64,000 bases of DNA from Nocardioides astragali (GCF_024436375.1 NZ_JAFMZM010000006.1:186001-250000), one strand, 5' to 3'; positions 41,404 through 52,216 are shown, counted from the stretch's first letter. Notes: a model not told the origin generated them from the letters alone. Numbers and translations: made by a program.

Positions 41404-42648
41404 TCAACCCAGCCGGACGGGAAGCGACTTCACGCCGTGGACGATGGCGAGCTCGGTGAAGCGGAGGTCGGCCGGGTCGCACGCCAGCGCGAGGTCGGGG
41501 AAGCGGCGTGCCAGCGCGACCAGGGCTGTCCGCAGCTCCATCCGCGCCAGCTCGGCGCCGACGCACCGGTGCAGTCCGTGCCCGAAGGCGAGCGTGCCAG
41601 CCGCCGCCGTGGTCGGGTCGAAGCGTTCCGGGTCGACGTGTCGCGCGGGGTCCCGCCCGACACCGGTCAACGACACCACGACCACGTCGCCGGCGCGGAC
41701 GGTGCGGTCCCCCACCTGCACCTCGCGGCGGGCGATGCGTGGGAAGGCGACCTGCACGGGGCACACGAAGCGCAGCAGCTCCTCGACCACGCGGTCGACC
41801 TCCGCAGGCTCGCCGCGGCGCAGCATCTCCCAGGCGTCCGGGTGCTGCAGCAGGACCCAGGTGCCGAGGGAGAGCATGCTCGCGCTCGTCTCGTAGCCAC
41901 CGAGGAAGACGCCGTCGGCCAGTCCGCCGAGCTCGACGTCGTCGAAGTCGGCGCCGTGCTCGGCGACCATCCGGGCGAGGAGGCCCTCGGGCAGGTGGGG
42001 CTCGCGGCGCTCGGACGCCACGAGGTCGATGAGGAACTGCCGGGTCCCGGCAGCAGTGTCGAAGATGCCGGCGGTCCCGTCGTTGAGGTCGAACCGCGCC
42101 GCGCCGCGAGCCCGGAACTCGTCGCGGTCCACACCCGGCATGCCGAGCAGGTCGCAGATCACCCCGAACGGGACGGCGAAGCCGAACCTGGCGACGAGGT
42201 CCACCACGGGCCCGGTGGCCGCCATGTCGTCGAGCGCCTCGGCGACCACCCGGTCGATGTCGGCCTGCAGCTCGACGAGCCGCCGTCGCGTGAAGTAGGG
42301 CGTCAGCACCCGTCGCAGCCGCCCGTGGTCGGGCGAGTCGGTCATGCCCAGGCCACCGATGCGCTCGGCCGGAGCGCGGTCCTGGCGCCCGATGTAGTGG
42401 CGCACGTCGTTGGCGAAGGCGTCGCCGTCGGCCAGCACGGCCCGCGCGGCGTCGTACCCCGTGACGAGCCACACGCGGGTGCCGAACAGCCGCATCAGCT
42501 GCACCACGTCGCCCCGCTGCCTGCTGGCCTCCAGGGCGGGCACCGGATGCACACCGTCGCGCTGGAGGGGGAAGCGGACGCGCCCGGGCACCCGTCGGGC
42601 CGACGAGACCGCCACCCGCAGTGCTGTGTCACGCAACGAGAGGACCAT
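41404..42648 (-). CDS. Cytochrome P450
   Basis: The 414-residue protein has the heme-binding FGHGLHRCVGAELARME with the proximal Cys, the I-helix GGYETSAS (oxygen-activation Thr), the ExxR motif in EELLRF and HVDPERFD. It is a class I bacterial P450 that needs ferredoxin; none is next to it. The start at ATG 42648 fits the usual length. It is divergent to the aldo-keto reductase, 99 bases away. The substrate is unknown. Confidence 0.92.
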   Translation of the reverse strand: MVLSLRDTALRVAVSSARRVPGRVRFPLQRDGVHPVPALEASRQRGDVVQLMRLFGTRVWLVTGYDAARAVLADGDAFANDVRHYIGRQDRAPAERIGGLGMTDSPDHGRLRRVLTPYFTRRRLVELQADIDRVVAEALDDMAATGPVVDLVARFGFAVPFGVICDLLGMPGVDRDEFRARGAARFDLNDGTAGIFDTAAGTRQFLIDLVASERREPHLPEGLLARMVAEHGADFDDVELGGLADGVFLGGYETSASMLSLGTWVLLQHPDAWEMLRRGEPAEVDRVVEELLRFVCPVQVAFPRIARREVQVGDRTVRAGDVVVVSLTGVGRDPARHVDPERFDPTTAAAGTLAFGHGLHRCVGAELARMELRTALVALARRFPDLALACDPADLRFTELAIVHGVKSLPVRLG

Positions 42649-42747
42649 GGCCGCTATCTTCACGGTCCGGTCCCAGCGGTCGCCATCGGGTATCACCCCG
42701 GTGCGTCCCGGGGGGACCCCCGGGCGGTGACCGGGCAGGATGGGGCC

Positions 42748-43796
<1,049 letters not shown>

Positions 43797-43800
<4 letters not shown>

Positions 43801-45176
43801 GCGAGGGCAACCCCACCCGGGTCGTCGTGGTCGGCGCCGACGCCGCAGGGATGTCGGCCGCGCACCAGGCGCTGCGCACCGCGCGCCGCACCGGGCGCGA
43901 GCTCGAGGTGACGGTGCTCGACCAGGGCAGCCACACGTCGTACTCCTCGTGCGGGGTCCCCTACTGGATGGCCGGCGACGTGGACAGCGGCGACGACCTC
44001 GTCGCGCGGACGGCCGAGGAGCACCGCCAGGCGGGCATCGACCTGCGGCTGGGCACGGAAGTGGTGGCGGCCGACCTCGTCGCACACACGGTCACCACCG
44101 GCTCGGGCGAGGTGGTCGGCTTCGACGAGCTGGTCGTGGCCACCGGCTCGCCGGCGATCGTCCCGGACTGGGCGCGCCGACCCGACGGGACGACGTACGA
44201 CGGCGTCGGCGCGGTCAAGACGCTGGACGACGGCGCGGCGTGGCTCGACCGCTTGGCGGCGGCCGACGCCGATGCGCGCGTGGTCGTGGTCGGCGCGGGC
44301 TACGTCGGCGTCGAGGTCGCGGAGGCGGTGCTGCGCCGGGGCCTCCGGGTCACCGTGCTGACCCGCGGGCGGGGCATGTCGATGCTCGAGGACGAGATGT
44401 CCGAGCGCGTCAACGCAGCGCTCGCCGATGCCGGCGTCGAGCTGGTGCTGGGCGCGGAGGTGACCGGGCTGGACCTCGACGGCGACCGCGTGACCGGGGT
44501 GCACTGGGACGGCGGCAGCCGAGAGGCCGACCTCGTCGTGGTCGCGATCGGCGTACGCCCCGCGACCGACTTCCTGAAGGGCTCCGGGCTGGAGCTGACC
44601 GAGGACGGCGCCCTGCGGCCCGACCCGCACGGACGCGTGGCGCAGCACGTGTGGGCCGCCGGCGACTGCTGCGAGGTGCGTCGGCGGATCGACGACCAGT
44701 GGGTCTTCCGCCCCCTCGGGACGCACGCCACCAAGCACGGCCGTGCGCTCGGCGACAACCTCGCCGGAGGCACGCTGGCCTTCGACGGCATGGTCGACAC
44801 CGCGATCACGCGCTTCTCGTTCGGGGAGGTCCACCTCGAGATCGCCCGGACCGGACTGTCGCGCACGGACGCCGCGGCGGCCGGCCACGACCCCGTCGCG
44901 CTCGTCACGGAGGGCACGACCGCCAGCGGCTACATGCCGGAGGCCGAGCCGATCGCGCTGTGGGTGATGGCCGACCGGACGACGCGTCGGCTGCTCGGCG
45001 TGCAGGTCGTCGGGGGCCACGGCGCAGGCAAGCGGATCGATGCGGCCGCGGCCGTGCTGTGGGCCGGCAGCACCGTGGACGACCTGGCCTGGATGGACCT
45101 GGCCTACGCCCCTCCCTTCGCCACCGCGTGGGAGGTCCTGCAGGTGGCTGCGCGCCGGGTGGCCGAGCGGCTCTGA
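43797..45176 (+). CDS. CoA-disulfide-reductase-like FAD/NAD(P)H oxidoreductase
   Basis: The 459-residue enzyme has the N-terminal FAD motif VVVVGADAAGMSAA and the single redox Cys in YSSCGVPYW. The second Rossmann motif VVVVGAGYVGVEVAE, the FAD end AAGDCC and a dimerisation domain follow. The single-Cys pattern fits CoA-disulfide reductases and NADH oxidases of the Npx/Nox type; no rhodanese tail is present. GTG 43797 overlaps the aldo-keto reductase stop (GTGA). The exact substrate is unclear. Confidence 0.9.
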
Positions 45177-45208
45177 CGCAGGCGAAGTCGACTGTCCGGC
45201 CCTCCCAC

Positions 45209-46468
45209 TCAGGCGCCGTCGATCACCTTGCGCACCTCGTTGACACAGAGCGCCACGAAGGCCAGGGCGATGATCGCCATCAACACGTTGGAGTGCAGCT
45301 TGTTGCGCCACTCCACGGGCGTGCGGTCGGTGTTGAGCAGCCAGAGCAGCGTGACGGCGAGGAACGGCATGAAGAACGCGCCCAGCACGCCGTAGGCGAG
45401 GATCAGCCACACCGGCTTGCCGAGGAACATCATCACCATGGGCGGGAAGGTCAGCCACAGGATGTAGAGGCGGTACCACTTGCCGCCCGCGCGGGCATCG
45501 GGGTCCGAGCTGTCGCCGCCACGGATGATGGTCATGAAGTCGGCGAACATCAGGCTGACGCCGTTCCAGACGCCGACGAGCGAGGACATCGCCGCGGCCC
45601 AGAAGCCCAGCAGGAACAGCTTGCCCGCCCACTCGCCGTAGCGGTCCTGGAGCACCACCGAGAGGTCGAGCAGACCGGCGTCGCCCTCCTCGATGGCGAC
45701 ACTGGTGGAGTAGAGCAGCTCCGCGCCGACGATGAGGGTGGCGAGCACGAAGAGGCCGGTGACGACGTAGGCGACGGTGTTGTCGATGCGCATGACCCGC
45801 ATGTAGGTGGGCGACGACCAGCCCTTCTCGCGCAACCAGTAGCCGTACGCCGCCAGCGTGATCGTGCCGCCGACGCCACCCGCCAGGGCGAGGGTGTTGA
45901 CCAAGCCGCCGTCCGGGATCCGCGGGGCCAGGCCCGTGACCAGCTCACCGAGGTTGGGCAGGGTGAGCGCGGCGGCGCCGACCATCGTGACGAACATGAT
46001 CCCGACGAGAGCGGCGAGGACCTTCTCGAAGACGCTGTAGCGGCCCGTCCAGACCAGCGCCAGGCCGATCAGGCCGGAGAGGATGCCCCACCAGGTGACC
46101 GAGAGCCCGCCGAGCAGCCCGTCGAGCGCGAGTCCGGTGCCGGCCATCGCGGCGGCGCCGTAGACGAACCCCCAGAGGACGATGTAGGGCCCGAAGTACC
46201 ACGTCGTCCAGGCGCCGAGGCTGCGCCAGCCCTCGAAGATGGTGCGTCCGGTGGCCAGCGAGTAGCGCCCGGCACCCTCGACCAGGACGATCTTCATGAG
46301 GCAGCCGACGACGACGCACCACAGGAGCGTGTATCCGAACTTCTGGCCGGCGATCAAGGTCGCGACCAGGTCGGCCGCGCCGACTCCGGTCGCAGCCACG
46401 ACGAGGCCGGGGCCGATGACCTTCCAGCGGGGGACGGATGACAGCTCGGTCGAGGTGGTGGATGCCAT
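45209..46468 (-). CDS. Nramp-family transporter, non-canonical metal site
   Basis: The 419-residue protein has about eleven membrane segments and the Nramp opening GPGLVVAATGVGAADLVATL. In classical Nramp the TM1 motif is DPGN; here it reads GAAD. The TM6 MPH motif is replaced by GTITLAAYGYW. The usual metal ligands are thus missing, as in unusual Nramp branches (Mg-type or uncharacterised). A DasR-like palindrome lies 15 bases upstream. ATG 46468 is used; ATG 46474 is two residues longer and equally possible. The transported ion cannot be assigned. Confidence 0.85.
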   Translation of the reverse strand: MASTTSTELSSVPRWKVIGPGLVVAATGVGAADLVATLIAGQKFGYTLLWCVVVGCLMKIVLVEGAGRYSLATGRTIFEGWRSLGAWTTWYFGPYIVLWGFVYGAAAMAGTGLALDGLLGGLSVTWWGILSGLIGLALVWTGRYSVFEKVLAALVGIMFVTMVGAAALTLPNLGELVTGLAPRIPDGGLVNTLALAGGVGGTITLAAYGYWLREKGWSSPTYMRVMRIDNTVAYVVTGLFVLATLIVGAELLYSTSVAIEEGDAGLLDLSVVLQDRYGEWAGKLFLLGFWAAAMSSLVGVWNGVSLMFADFMTIIRGGDSSDPDARAGGKWYRLYILWLTFPPMVMMFLGKPVWLILAYGVLGAFFMPFLAVTLLWLLNTDRTPVEWRNKLHSNVLMAIIALAFVALCVNEVRKVIDGA

Positions 46469-46482
46469 GACCATCACCCTAG

Positions 46483-46500
46483 AACTGGTCCAGACCAGTT
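46483..46500. promoter_or_regulatory. DasR/NagR-type (dre-like) palindrome
   Basis: AACTGGTCCAGACCAGTT is a perfect 18-base palindrome just upstream of the Nramp-like gene. The DasR-responsive consensus in actinobacteria is ACTGGTCTAGACCAGT; this site differs only at one central base. GntR/HutC regulators of this type respond to glucosamine-6-phosphate and related sugars. The match is seen in the sequence; binding is inferred. Confidence 0.65.
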
Positions 46501-46574
46501 GTCCTCCCCGGTGTGGAGGGGCCAGGCATGCCGCTGCCCCCGCCATCCGTGGGGTGGCGGGGTGTGGGGCGGGG

Positions 46575-47997
46575 TCATGGTCGACGTGGTCGCCGGCTTG
46601 GTTCTGGTGGCGGGTCGAGCGGGGTGGTCCCGGAAGGGTCGCGGCGGTAGCGGTGGCCGTGGGGGCTGGTCCACACGAACTCACCCGGCCCGATGACGTC
46701 GTAGTGCCAGGCGGTGTGGGTCTTGAGGCGGTGGTGGAACCGGCACAACGCACCGAGGTTGGGAGTCAGGGTGGGACCGGGCTGGGGTCGGCCCTCGGCC
46801 TCGGCGTCGTGGTCGTACTCGATGACGTGGTCGACGTCGCAGCCACGGGCGGGGCGGGTGCAGAAGGGGAACACGCAGGTCGTGTCGCGGAGAATGACCT
46901 GCTCGCGGATCCGGTCCGGGACCTCGTAGCCGGACGCTTCGAGGTGAGCGTTGAGGTCGATGACGGGCTTGACGGTGACCTTCGTGCGGGACTCGCCGCA
47001 CCAGGCCCGGACCTGCTCGAGCAGCAGGAGGCGTTGGCCTTCCTCGAGCCGACCGGTCGGACCGAACACCGTCTGTCCGCCCTCCACCGACGTGGCGGTG
47101 AAGTGGGCGTGCAGCACCACCTCCCGCGCCACGGGCAGACCGTCCTCGCGGGCGGTCGAGGCGTGGCCTTGCGTGTGGCCTTGGATGTGGAGGTCGAGCG
47201 CGGTCTGCGTCCGGGCGAGGTCGCCGAGGGCTTGGGCGCGGCGTACGTCGAGGGACTCCGTCGAGCCGAGGGCCTTGCGCAGCTCGGCCCCGTAGGCGAC
47301 GGCCCGTCCGACATCGAGGGCCGTCGGCCAGGTCGACCTCCGCCTCGATCCTTACAGTGCCGGCGAAGTGGACGTCCTCGTCGTGCACGGTGACGTGGCG
47401 CGGATCCACCGACAGGTAGCCGTCCTCGGGATCAGCGGTGGGGTCGAGCGACTGCAGCTCGTACTGCTTGATGGCCTCCGCGACGAGCCGGTCCAGCTGG
47501 GCGGGCCCGATGCGCCCGGCCACGGCCGCGACCTGAGCGTCGACCCACCCGGCCGCCTCAGGAGTCAGGGACGGGGTGGCGTGGATCGTGGCCTCGGCCA
47601 CCATCCGGGCCCGCCACGGCGCGACCCGACCCGACTGCACCAGGGTCCACAACCGGGGCAGGCGGTGCCGCAGCTCGAGGGCGTGCCCGATCAGCCGCTT
47701 CGCCGACACCGAGGACATCCCCAGGACGGTGCCGAGCTCGGCGACGCAGAACTCCGCCACCGCCGGGCAGCCCTCACCGGCGATGGGTTCCTCGTGCTCG
47801 CAACCCGGCACGGTGAAGGACGCCACGTGGTGGATCGACTCGGGCGGGTGCAGGTCCGCCCACCTGGCGACGAGGTCGAGCTGGCGGGCGGCAGCGGCGT
47901 CCTCGGTCGCGCGGGCCGAGCGGATCGAGGCGAGCAGACCGGCGGGGCTGAGGTCGTCATCGACCTCGATCCCGGACCCCGCCAGCGTCTCGATCAT
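46575..47997 (-). pseudogene. DUF222-HNH endonuclease, frameshifted
   Basis: The N-terminal part (from ATG 47997) is a DUF222 helical domain; the C-terminal part carries an HNH nuclease with DHVIEYDHDAE, CVFPFCTRPARG and LCRFHHRLKTH. The two are in different frames. Near 47320-47322 one extra base breaks the frame: removing it gives a smooth 473-residue protein reading DLADALDVGRAVAYGAEL. It is therefore either a pseudogene or a sequencing error. These genes are often mobile and multicopy. Function unknown. Confidence 0.8.
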
Positions 47998-48078
47998 GTG
48001 TTCGAGTGTAGAGAAACCCACTGACACTCGACCCCGCCCGTGAGTCCAGGAAACATCAAGATTCCCGCGCTCCGCGCG

Positions 48079-48116
48079 TGGTTTCGAGGGCTCGCTCCGC
48101 TCGCACCTCAACCACC
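48079..48116. repeat. Intergenic repeat with GCTCGCTCCGCTCGC core
   Basis: The 38 bases run TGGTTTCGAGG, then the core GCTCGCTCCGCTCGC (48090-48104), then ACCTCAACCACC. The two ends pair imperfectly (TGGTTTCGAGG with ACCTCAACCA). The core also occurs at 733-749 and 947-963. The following bases hold the partial copy GCTCGCACCTCGACCA. Confidence 0.6.
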
Positions 48117-48171
48117 GACAGCGGGCGCTCGCACCTCGACCAGCGAACAGCGGCCAGCCCAGGCGTACGCC

Positions 48172-48444
48172 TCAGAGCTCGCGCAGCACCCGCGCCGGGG
48201 AGCCGACGGCCACGACTCCGGACGGCAGGTCCTTCGTGACGACCGAGCCGGCCCCGACCACCGTGTCGGCGCCGATCGTGACGCCAGGGCAGACGATGAC
48301 GCCGCCGCCGAGCCACACGTTGTCGCCGATGATCACCGTCGCGACGTCGAGGACCACGAGGCCGAAGTTGGCGAAGGAGCGGGCACCGAACGACGTCTGG
48401 TAGCCGGCGAGCATCCGCTCCCGCATGGTCCTGTCGTCGGTCAT
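48172..48444 (-). pseudogene. Maltose/galactoside O-acetyltransferase remnant, internally deleted
   Basis: The 90-residue reading frame starts TDDRTMRERMLAGYQTS and ends in a clear left-handed beta-helix, IIGDNVWLGGGVIVCPGVTIG then GAGSVVTKDLPSGVVAVGSP. Compared with Maa/LacA (about 185-200 residues) two stretches are missing: about 70 residues after MLAG, and about 30 between LDVA and IIGDNVW. The latter holds the catalytic His region. The frame stays open, but the enzyme should be inactive. It lies between the repeat and the divergent ABC-F gene. Confidence 0.75.
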
Positions 48445-48507
48445 CGCCAGCCTAGGTGGGACGAAATCGGGTGACGGGGCTCGCCGGGCAGGGGAGACTG
48501 CTTCCTT

Positions 48508-50187
48508 GTGGGACACGTCGACGTCGCAGGAGTGCGCTACGAGCTGCCGGACGGGCGGGTGCTGCTCGACGACGTCAGCTTCCGGGTCGGCGACGGACAG
48601 AAGGTCGCGCTCGTCGGTGCCAACGGGGCGGGCAAGACGACGCTCCTGCGCATCGTCACCGGTGACCTCAAGCCCCACGCCGGGGTGGTGACCCGCTCCG
48701 GTGGGCTGGGGGTGATGCGACAGTTCGTCGGCCACGGGGGTGCCGACGAGACTGTCGCGGACCTCCTGCTGTCGGTCGCCCCGGAGGGGGTCCGGACGTG
48801 GGCGCACGAGGTCGCCGCGCAGGAGGTGCGCCTCATGGACGACGACAGCGAGCCCGTGCAGATGGCGTACGCCGAGGCGCTGTCCCACTACGGCGACGCG
48901 GGCGGCTACGACCTGGAGGTCGTCTGGGACAAGGTCACCACCGCCGCCATGGGGCTGCCCTACGACCGGGCCAAGTACCGCGCGCTCACCACCCTCTCGG
49001 GCGGTGAGCAGAAGCGGCTGGTGCTGGAGTACCTGCTGCAGGGCCCCGAGCAGGTGCTGCTGCTCGACGAGCCGGACAACTACCTCGACGTGCCCGGCAA
49101 GATCTGGCTCGAGCAACGGATCCGCGAGTCGGCCAAGACGATCCTGTTCATCAGCCACGACCGCGAGCTGCTCAACAACACCGCCACCCGCATCGTGACG
49201 GTCGAGCTCGGCAGCGCCGGCAACCGCGTGTGGACGCATCCGGGCGACTTCGCGTCCTACCACGAGGCCCGTACGCAGCGGTTCGAACGGTTCGAGGAGC
49301 TGCGGCGCCGGTGGGACGAGGAGCACGCCAAGCTGCGCGCCCAGATGCTGATGTACAAGCAGAAGGCGGCCTACAACTCCGACATGGCCAGCCGCTACCA
49401 GGCCGCCCAGACCCGGCTGAAGAAGTTCGAGGACGCGGGGCCGCCGACCGAGCAGCCGCGGGAGCAGCAGGTCAAGATGCGCCTCACGGGCGGTCGCACC
49501 GGCAAGCGCGCCGTGGTCTGCACCGACCTCGAGCTGACCAACCTCATGCGTCCCTTCGACCTCGAGGTCTGGTACGGCGAACGGGTGGCCGTGCTCGGCT
49601 CCAACGGCTCCGGCAAGTCGCACTTCCTGCGGCTCCTCGCCGGGGGCGGCAGCGACCCCGACATCGAGCACCAGCCGGTCGGCGTACCTCCTGCCCCGGT
49701 CCCGCACACCGGAAGCGCCAAGCTCGGCGCGCGCGTGCGACCGGGATGGTTCGTGCAGACGCACGAGCACCCCGAGCTGGTCGGCCGCACGCTGCTGGAG
49801 GTCCTGCACCGGGGCGACGACCACCGCGACGGGATGGGACGCGAGGCGGCGAGCCGCGTGCTCGACCGCTACGAGCTCGCGCACGCGGGGGAGCAGAGGT
49901 TCGAGTCACTCAGTGGCGGGCAGCAGGCGCGCTTCCAGATCCTGCTGCTCGAGCTCTCCGGCGCGACGCTCCTCCTCCTCGACGAGCCCACCGACAACCT
50001 CGACGTGCAGTCTGCCGAGGCGCTGGAGGCCGGGCTGGAGGCCTTCGAGGGCACGGTGCTCGCCGTGACCCACGACCGGTGGTTCGCCCGTGGCTTCGAC
50101 CGGTACCTGGTCTACGGCGCCGACGGTGAGGTGTACGAGTCTCCCGGGCCGGTCTGGGACGAGGGCCGGGTGACCCGCGCGCGATGA
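48508..50187 (+). CDS. ABC-F family ATPase
   Basis: The 559-residue protein has two ABC domains and no membrane segments. Domain 1 has Walker A GANGAGKTT, signature LSGGEQKR and Walker B LLLDEPDNYLD. Domain 2 has GSNGSGKSH, LSGGQQAR and LLLLDEPTDNLD. A charged linker with QMLMYKQKAAYNSDMASRYQ connects them. ABC-F proteins act on ribosomes, either as translation factors or for antibiotic protection; this one is not assigned. Its stop overlaps the GNAT gene by 4 bases. Confidence 0.93.
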   Translation: MGHVDVAGVRYELPDGRVLLDDVSFRVGDGQKVALVGANGAGKTTLLRIVTGDLKPHAGVVTRSGGLGVMRQFVGHGGADETVADLLLSVAPEGVRTWAHEVAAQEVRLMDDDSEPVQMAYAEALSHYGDAGGYDLEVVWDKVTTAAMGLPYDRAKYRALTTLSGGEQKRLVLEYLLQGPEQVLLLDEPDNYLDVPGKIWLEQRIRESAKTILFISHDRELLNNTATRIVTVELGSAGNRVWTHPGDFASYHEARTQRFERFEELRRRWDEEHAKLRAQMLMYKQKAAYNSDMASRYQAAQTRLKKFEDAGPPTEQPREQQVKMRLTGGRTGKRAVVCTDLELTNLMRPFDLEVWYGERVAVLGSNGSGKSHFLRLLAGGGSDPDIEHQPVGVPPAPVPHTGSAKLGARVRPGWFVQTHEHPELVGRTLLEVLHRGDDHRDGMGREAASRVLDRYELAHAGEQRFESLSGGQQARFQILLLELSGATLLLLDEPTDNLDVQSAEALEAGLEAFEGTVLAVTHDRWFARGFDRYLVYGADGEVYESPGPVWDEGRVTRAR

Positions 50188-51230
50188 GCACCACACGTGA
50201 CGTGGACATGGATCTCGAGATCCTCGAGCTCGACCCCTATGACGACGCCGCGCTGGACGCGTGGCACCACGTCTACCTGGTGGCCGAGACCTTCGAGCTG
50301 GGCGGTGCCGCGACGGCCTGGCAGCTCGAGGAGGTGCGCGCGATCATGCAGACCGGCGGCTCGCAGGCCTGGCTGGGCGGGTGGTGCGCCCTGGTCGACG
50401 GTGAGGTCGTCGGCGCCGGCTGGATGCGCGCGCCCCTGCTCGACAACACCGAGCTGGCCGAGATCTCCGTCCACGTGCTGCCGGACCGCCGCCGGCGCGG
50501 GATCGGCTCCGCCATCCTCGATCGACTCGAGGCGGTCGCCCGCGAGCGCGGCAGGCGGATCCTCACAGCGCTCACGCCCTGGGCCTACGACGCCGGGTCG
50601 AGCGGCGACTGGGGATCCGGCCCCGGCTTCGCCCGGGCGTCGGGCTTCGAGCTCGCCCTCTCGGAGGTGCAGCGCGAGCTGCGGCTCCCCGTCGACGAGG
50701 CGCTGCTGCAGCGGCTCGCCGACGACGCGGCGCGAGCCCATCCGGCGTACACGATGCGCTCGTGGGCGGGGCCGGTGCCGGACGAGCTGGTGCACGGCTG
50801 GGCCGAGATCACGTCCAGCCTGGCCACCGAGGCGCCGACCGGCGAGCTCGAGCTCGAGCCGGGGGCGGTCAGCGTCGAGGCCGTCCGGGACAGCGAGGCG
50901 ACGGTCGAGCGGCAGGGCCGCACCAAGTACAACACCGTCGCACTCGACGGTGAGGGCACGGTCGTCGCCTACTCCGACCTGGCGACCACGATCCACGAGC
51001 CCGGGCGCGCCTACCAGTGGGGCACGCTCGTCGACCGCGCCCACCGCGGCCACCGGCTGGGGATCGCGGTGAAGGTGGCCAACCTGCGGCTGCTCCAGCG
51101 CGAACGCCCCGACATCGTCCGGCTGACGACCTACAACGCCGAGGTCAACGCCCACATGATCGGCGTCAACGAGGCGATGGGCTTCGTGCCGATCGCGCGG
51201 CTCGGGGACTTCCAGAAGAAGCTCGTCTAG
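50184..51230 (+). CDS. Tandem GNAT acetyltransferase
   Basis: The 348-residue protein has two GNAT domains. The first holds the acetyl-CoA loop motif PDRRRRGIGSAI (about 91-102) and the second DRAHRGHRLGIAVK. The tail ends GFVPIARLGDFQKKLV. It resembles the mycothiol-synthase-like double-GNAT layout, but without the specific residues I cannot assign it. A frameshifted paralogue lies at 58245-59239. It overlaps the ABC-F gene (ATGA), and its stop shares a CTAG with the convergent gene. Confidence 0.87.
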   Translation: MSTTRDVDMDLEILELDPYDDAALDAWHHVYLVAETFELGGAATAWQLEEVRAIMQTGGSQAWLGGWCALVDGEVVGAGWMRAPLLDNTELAEISVHVLPDRRRRGIGSAILDRLEAVARERGRRILTALTPWAYDAGSSGDWGSGPGFARASGFELALSEVQRELRLPVDEALLQRLADDAARAHPAYTMRSWAGPVPDELVHGWAEITSSLATEAPTGELELEPGAVSVEAVRDSEATVERQGRTKYNTVALDGEGTVVAYSDLATTIHEPGRAYQWGTLVDRAHRGHRLGIAVKVANLRLLQRERPDIVRLTTYNAEVNAHMIGVNEAMGFVPIARLGDFQKKLV

Positions 51231-52147
51231 CTCGCCTTGCGCGCCCGATCTTCCGCCGGGCCGTCCTTCAGGGAACGCAGGAGCCTGAGCATGGCACCCT
51301 CGTCCAGGTCGCAACCCTCGGGATCGGGCCTCACCAGTCGCACCGCGTGCATGTCGGGTGAGACGAGGAAGACGTCGGGGCAGACGGGATAGGGCTCCTC
51401 GGCCCAGGTCCGGAAGGCCAGCCACGACATCCTGAGCGCGGTCATGACGACGTCCTCGTCGACCGGGACATGCACCCAGAGCTCGAACTTGGTCGGCACG
51501 GAGACGAGCACGCCGTGGCTCGGGAAGCCTGTCCTCAGGACCGTGCGCAGCACCTCTGGAAGCACCACCACGCGGGCGGCACCATAGGCGTCGCTGCTGT
51601 CGAGGAACTCGACCCACGAGTTTCGCGTGTGCGGGTCGATGCGGCGCCGCGTGTGCCTCGGACGAGGGAGAGCTGCGACATTCGTGAGCGCGGCCTCGTA
51701 GGCCTCGTCCCGATCGCCGACGAGGTCGAGGTTGCCGAACTCGTGGCTGACGCCCTCCCCCTGAGCCGCGAGGACGGCGACGACTCCGGGCAGCGGCTCG
51801 AGCGCGTCGTAGGTGAGGAGCTCGTGGGCGCGCTCGCTGGGCCACAGCTTCACCCGCAGGTCGGCGGTCGCCGGTGGTCGGTCGGCCCGCACGGCGACGA
51901 GGGTGGCGAGCTGGTCGCGTACGGCGCGCGTCCATCGCCTGCGCGGCATTCGGCTCACGGTGCGAGCGAGGTTGTCCAACCCCATCGTCCGTCCGTCGTC
52001 GAGGGTGAGGGCGATGCCGTCCACGAGGCTCGATGAGTGGCCGAGGTCGGTCAGGACGCGCTGGGCCTCGGCCACGAGCCACCGGGTGTCGGCACTGGTG
52101 AGGCCGGGGAGCCTCGGGTCGTCGGTGTGGGTCATGGAGGGAGCCAA
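51227..52147 (-). CDS. Hypothetical protein of about 306 residues
   Basis: I do not recognise the family. The protein is soluble, with no signal peptide or membrane segment, and has the balanced alpha/beta composition of a real gene. ATG 52147 or 52135 could be the start. Two Cys lie near the C-terminus (PVCPDVF and EGCDLDE). Its TAG overlaps the GNAT stop by 3 bases, tail to tail. Confidence 0.65.
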   Translation of the reverse strand: MAPSMTHTDDPRLPGLTSADTRWLVAEAQRVLTDLGHSSSLVDGIALTLDDGRTMGLDNLARTVSRMPRRRWTRAVRDQLATLVAVRADRPPATADLRVKLWPSERAHELLTYDALEPLPGVVAVLAAQGEGVSHEFGNLDLVGDRDEAYEAALTNVAALPRPRHTRRRIDPHTRNSWVEFLDSSDAYGAARVVVLPEVLRTVLRTGFPSHGVLVSVPTKFELWVHVPVDEDVVMTALRMSWLAFRTWAEEPYPVCPDVFLVSPDMHAVRLVRPDPEGCDLDEGAMLRLLRSLKDGPAEDRARKAS

Positions 52148-52216
52148 GCAGGATCGACGGCCTTCCCGCTGCCGTCATCCACAGGGCTCCGGGTCCGGTC
52201 GCCCTAGGGTTGGCGG

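Noticed and set aside
41182..42747. Long upstream extension of the aldo-keto reductase frame
   Set aside because: It overlaps the P450 and sortase genes on the other strand; the conserved AKR sequence begins only after ATG 42748.
48508..50187. Assigning the ABC-F protein to a named resistance gene
   Set aside because: Both ATPase domains are generic; the linker does not let me separate a translation factor from a resistance protein.
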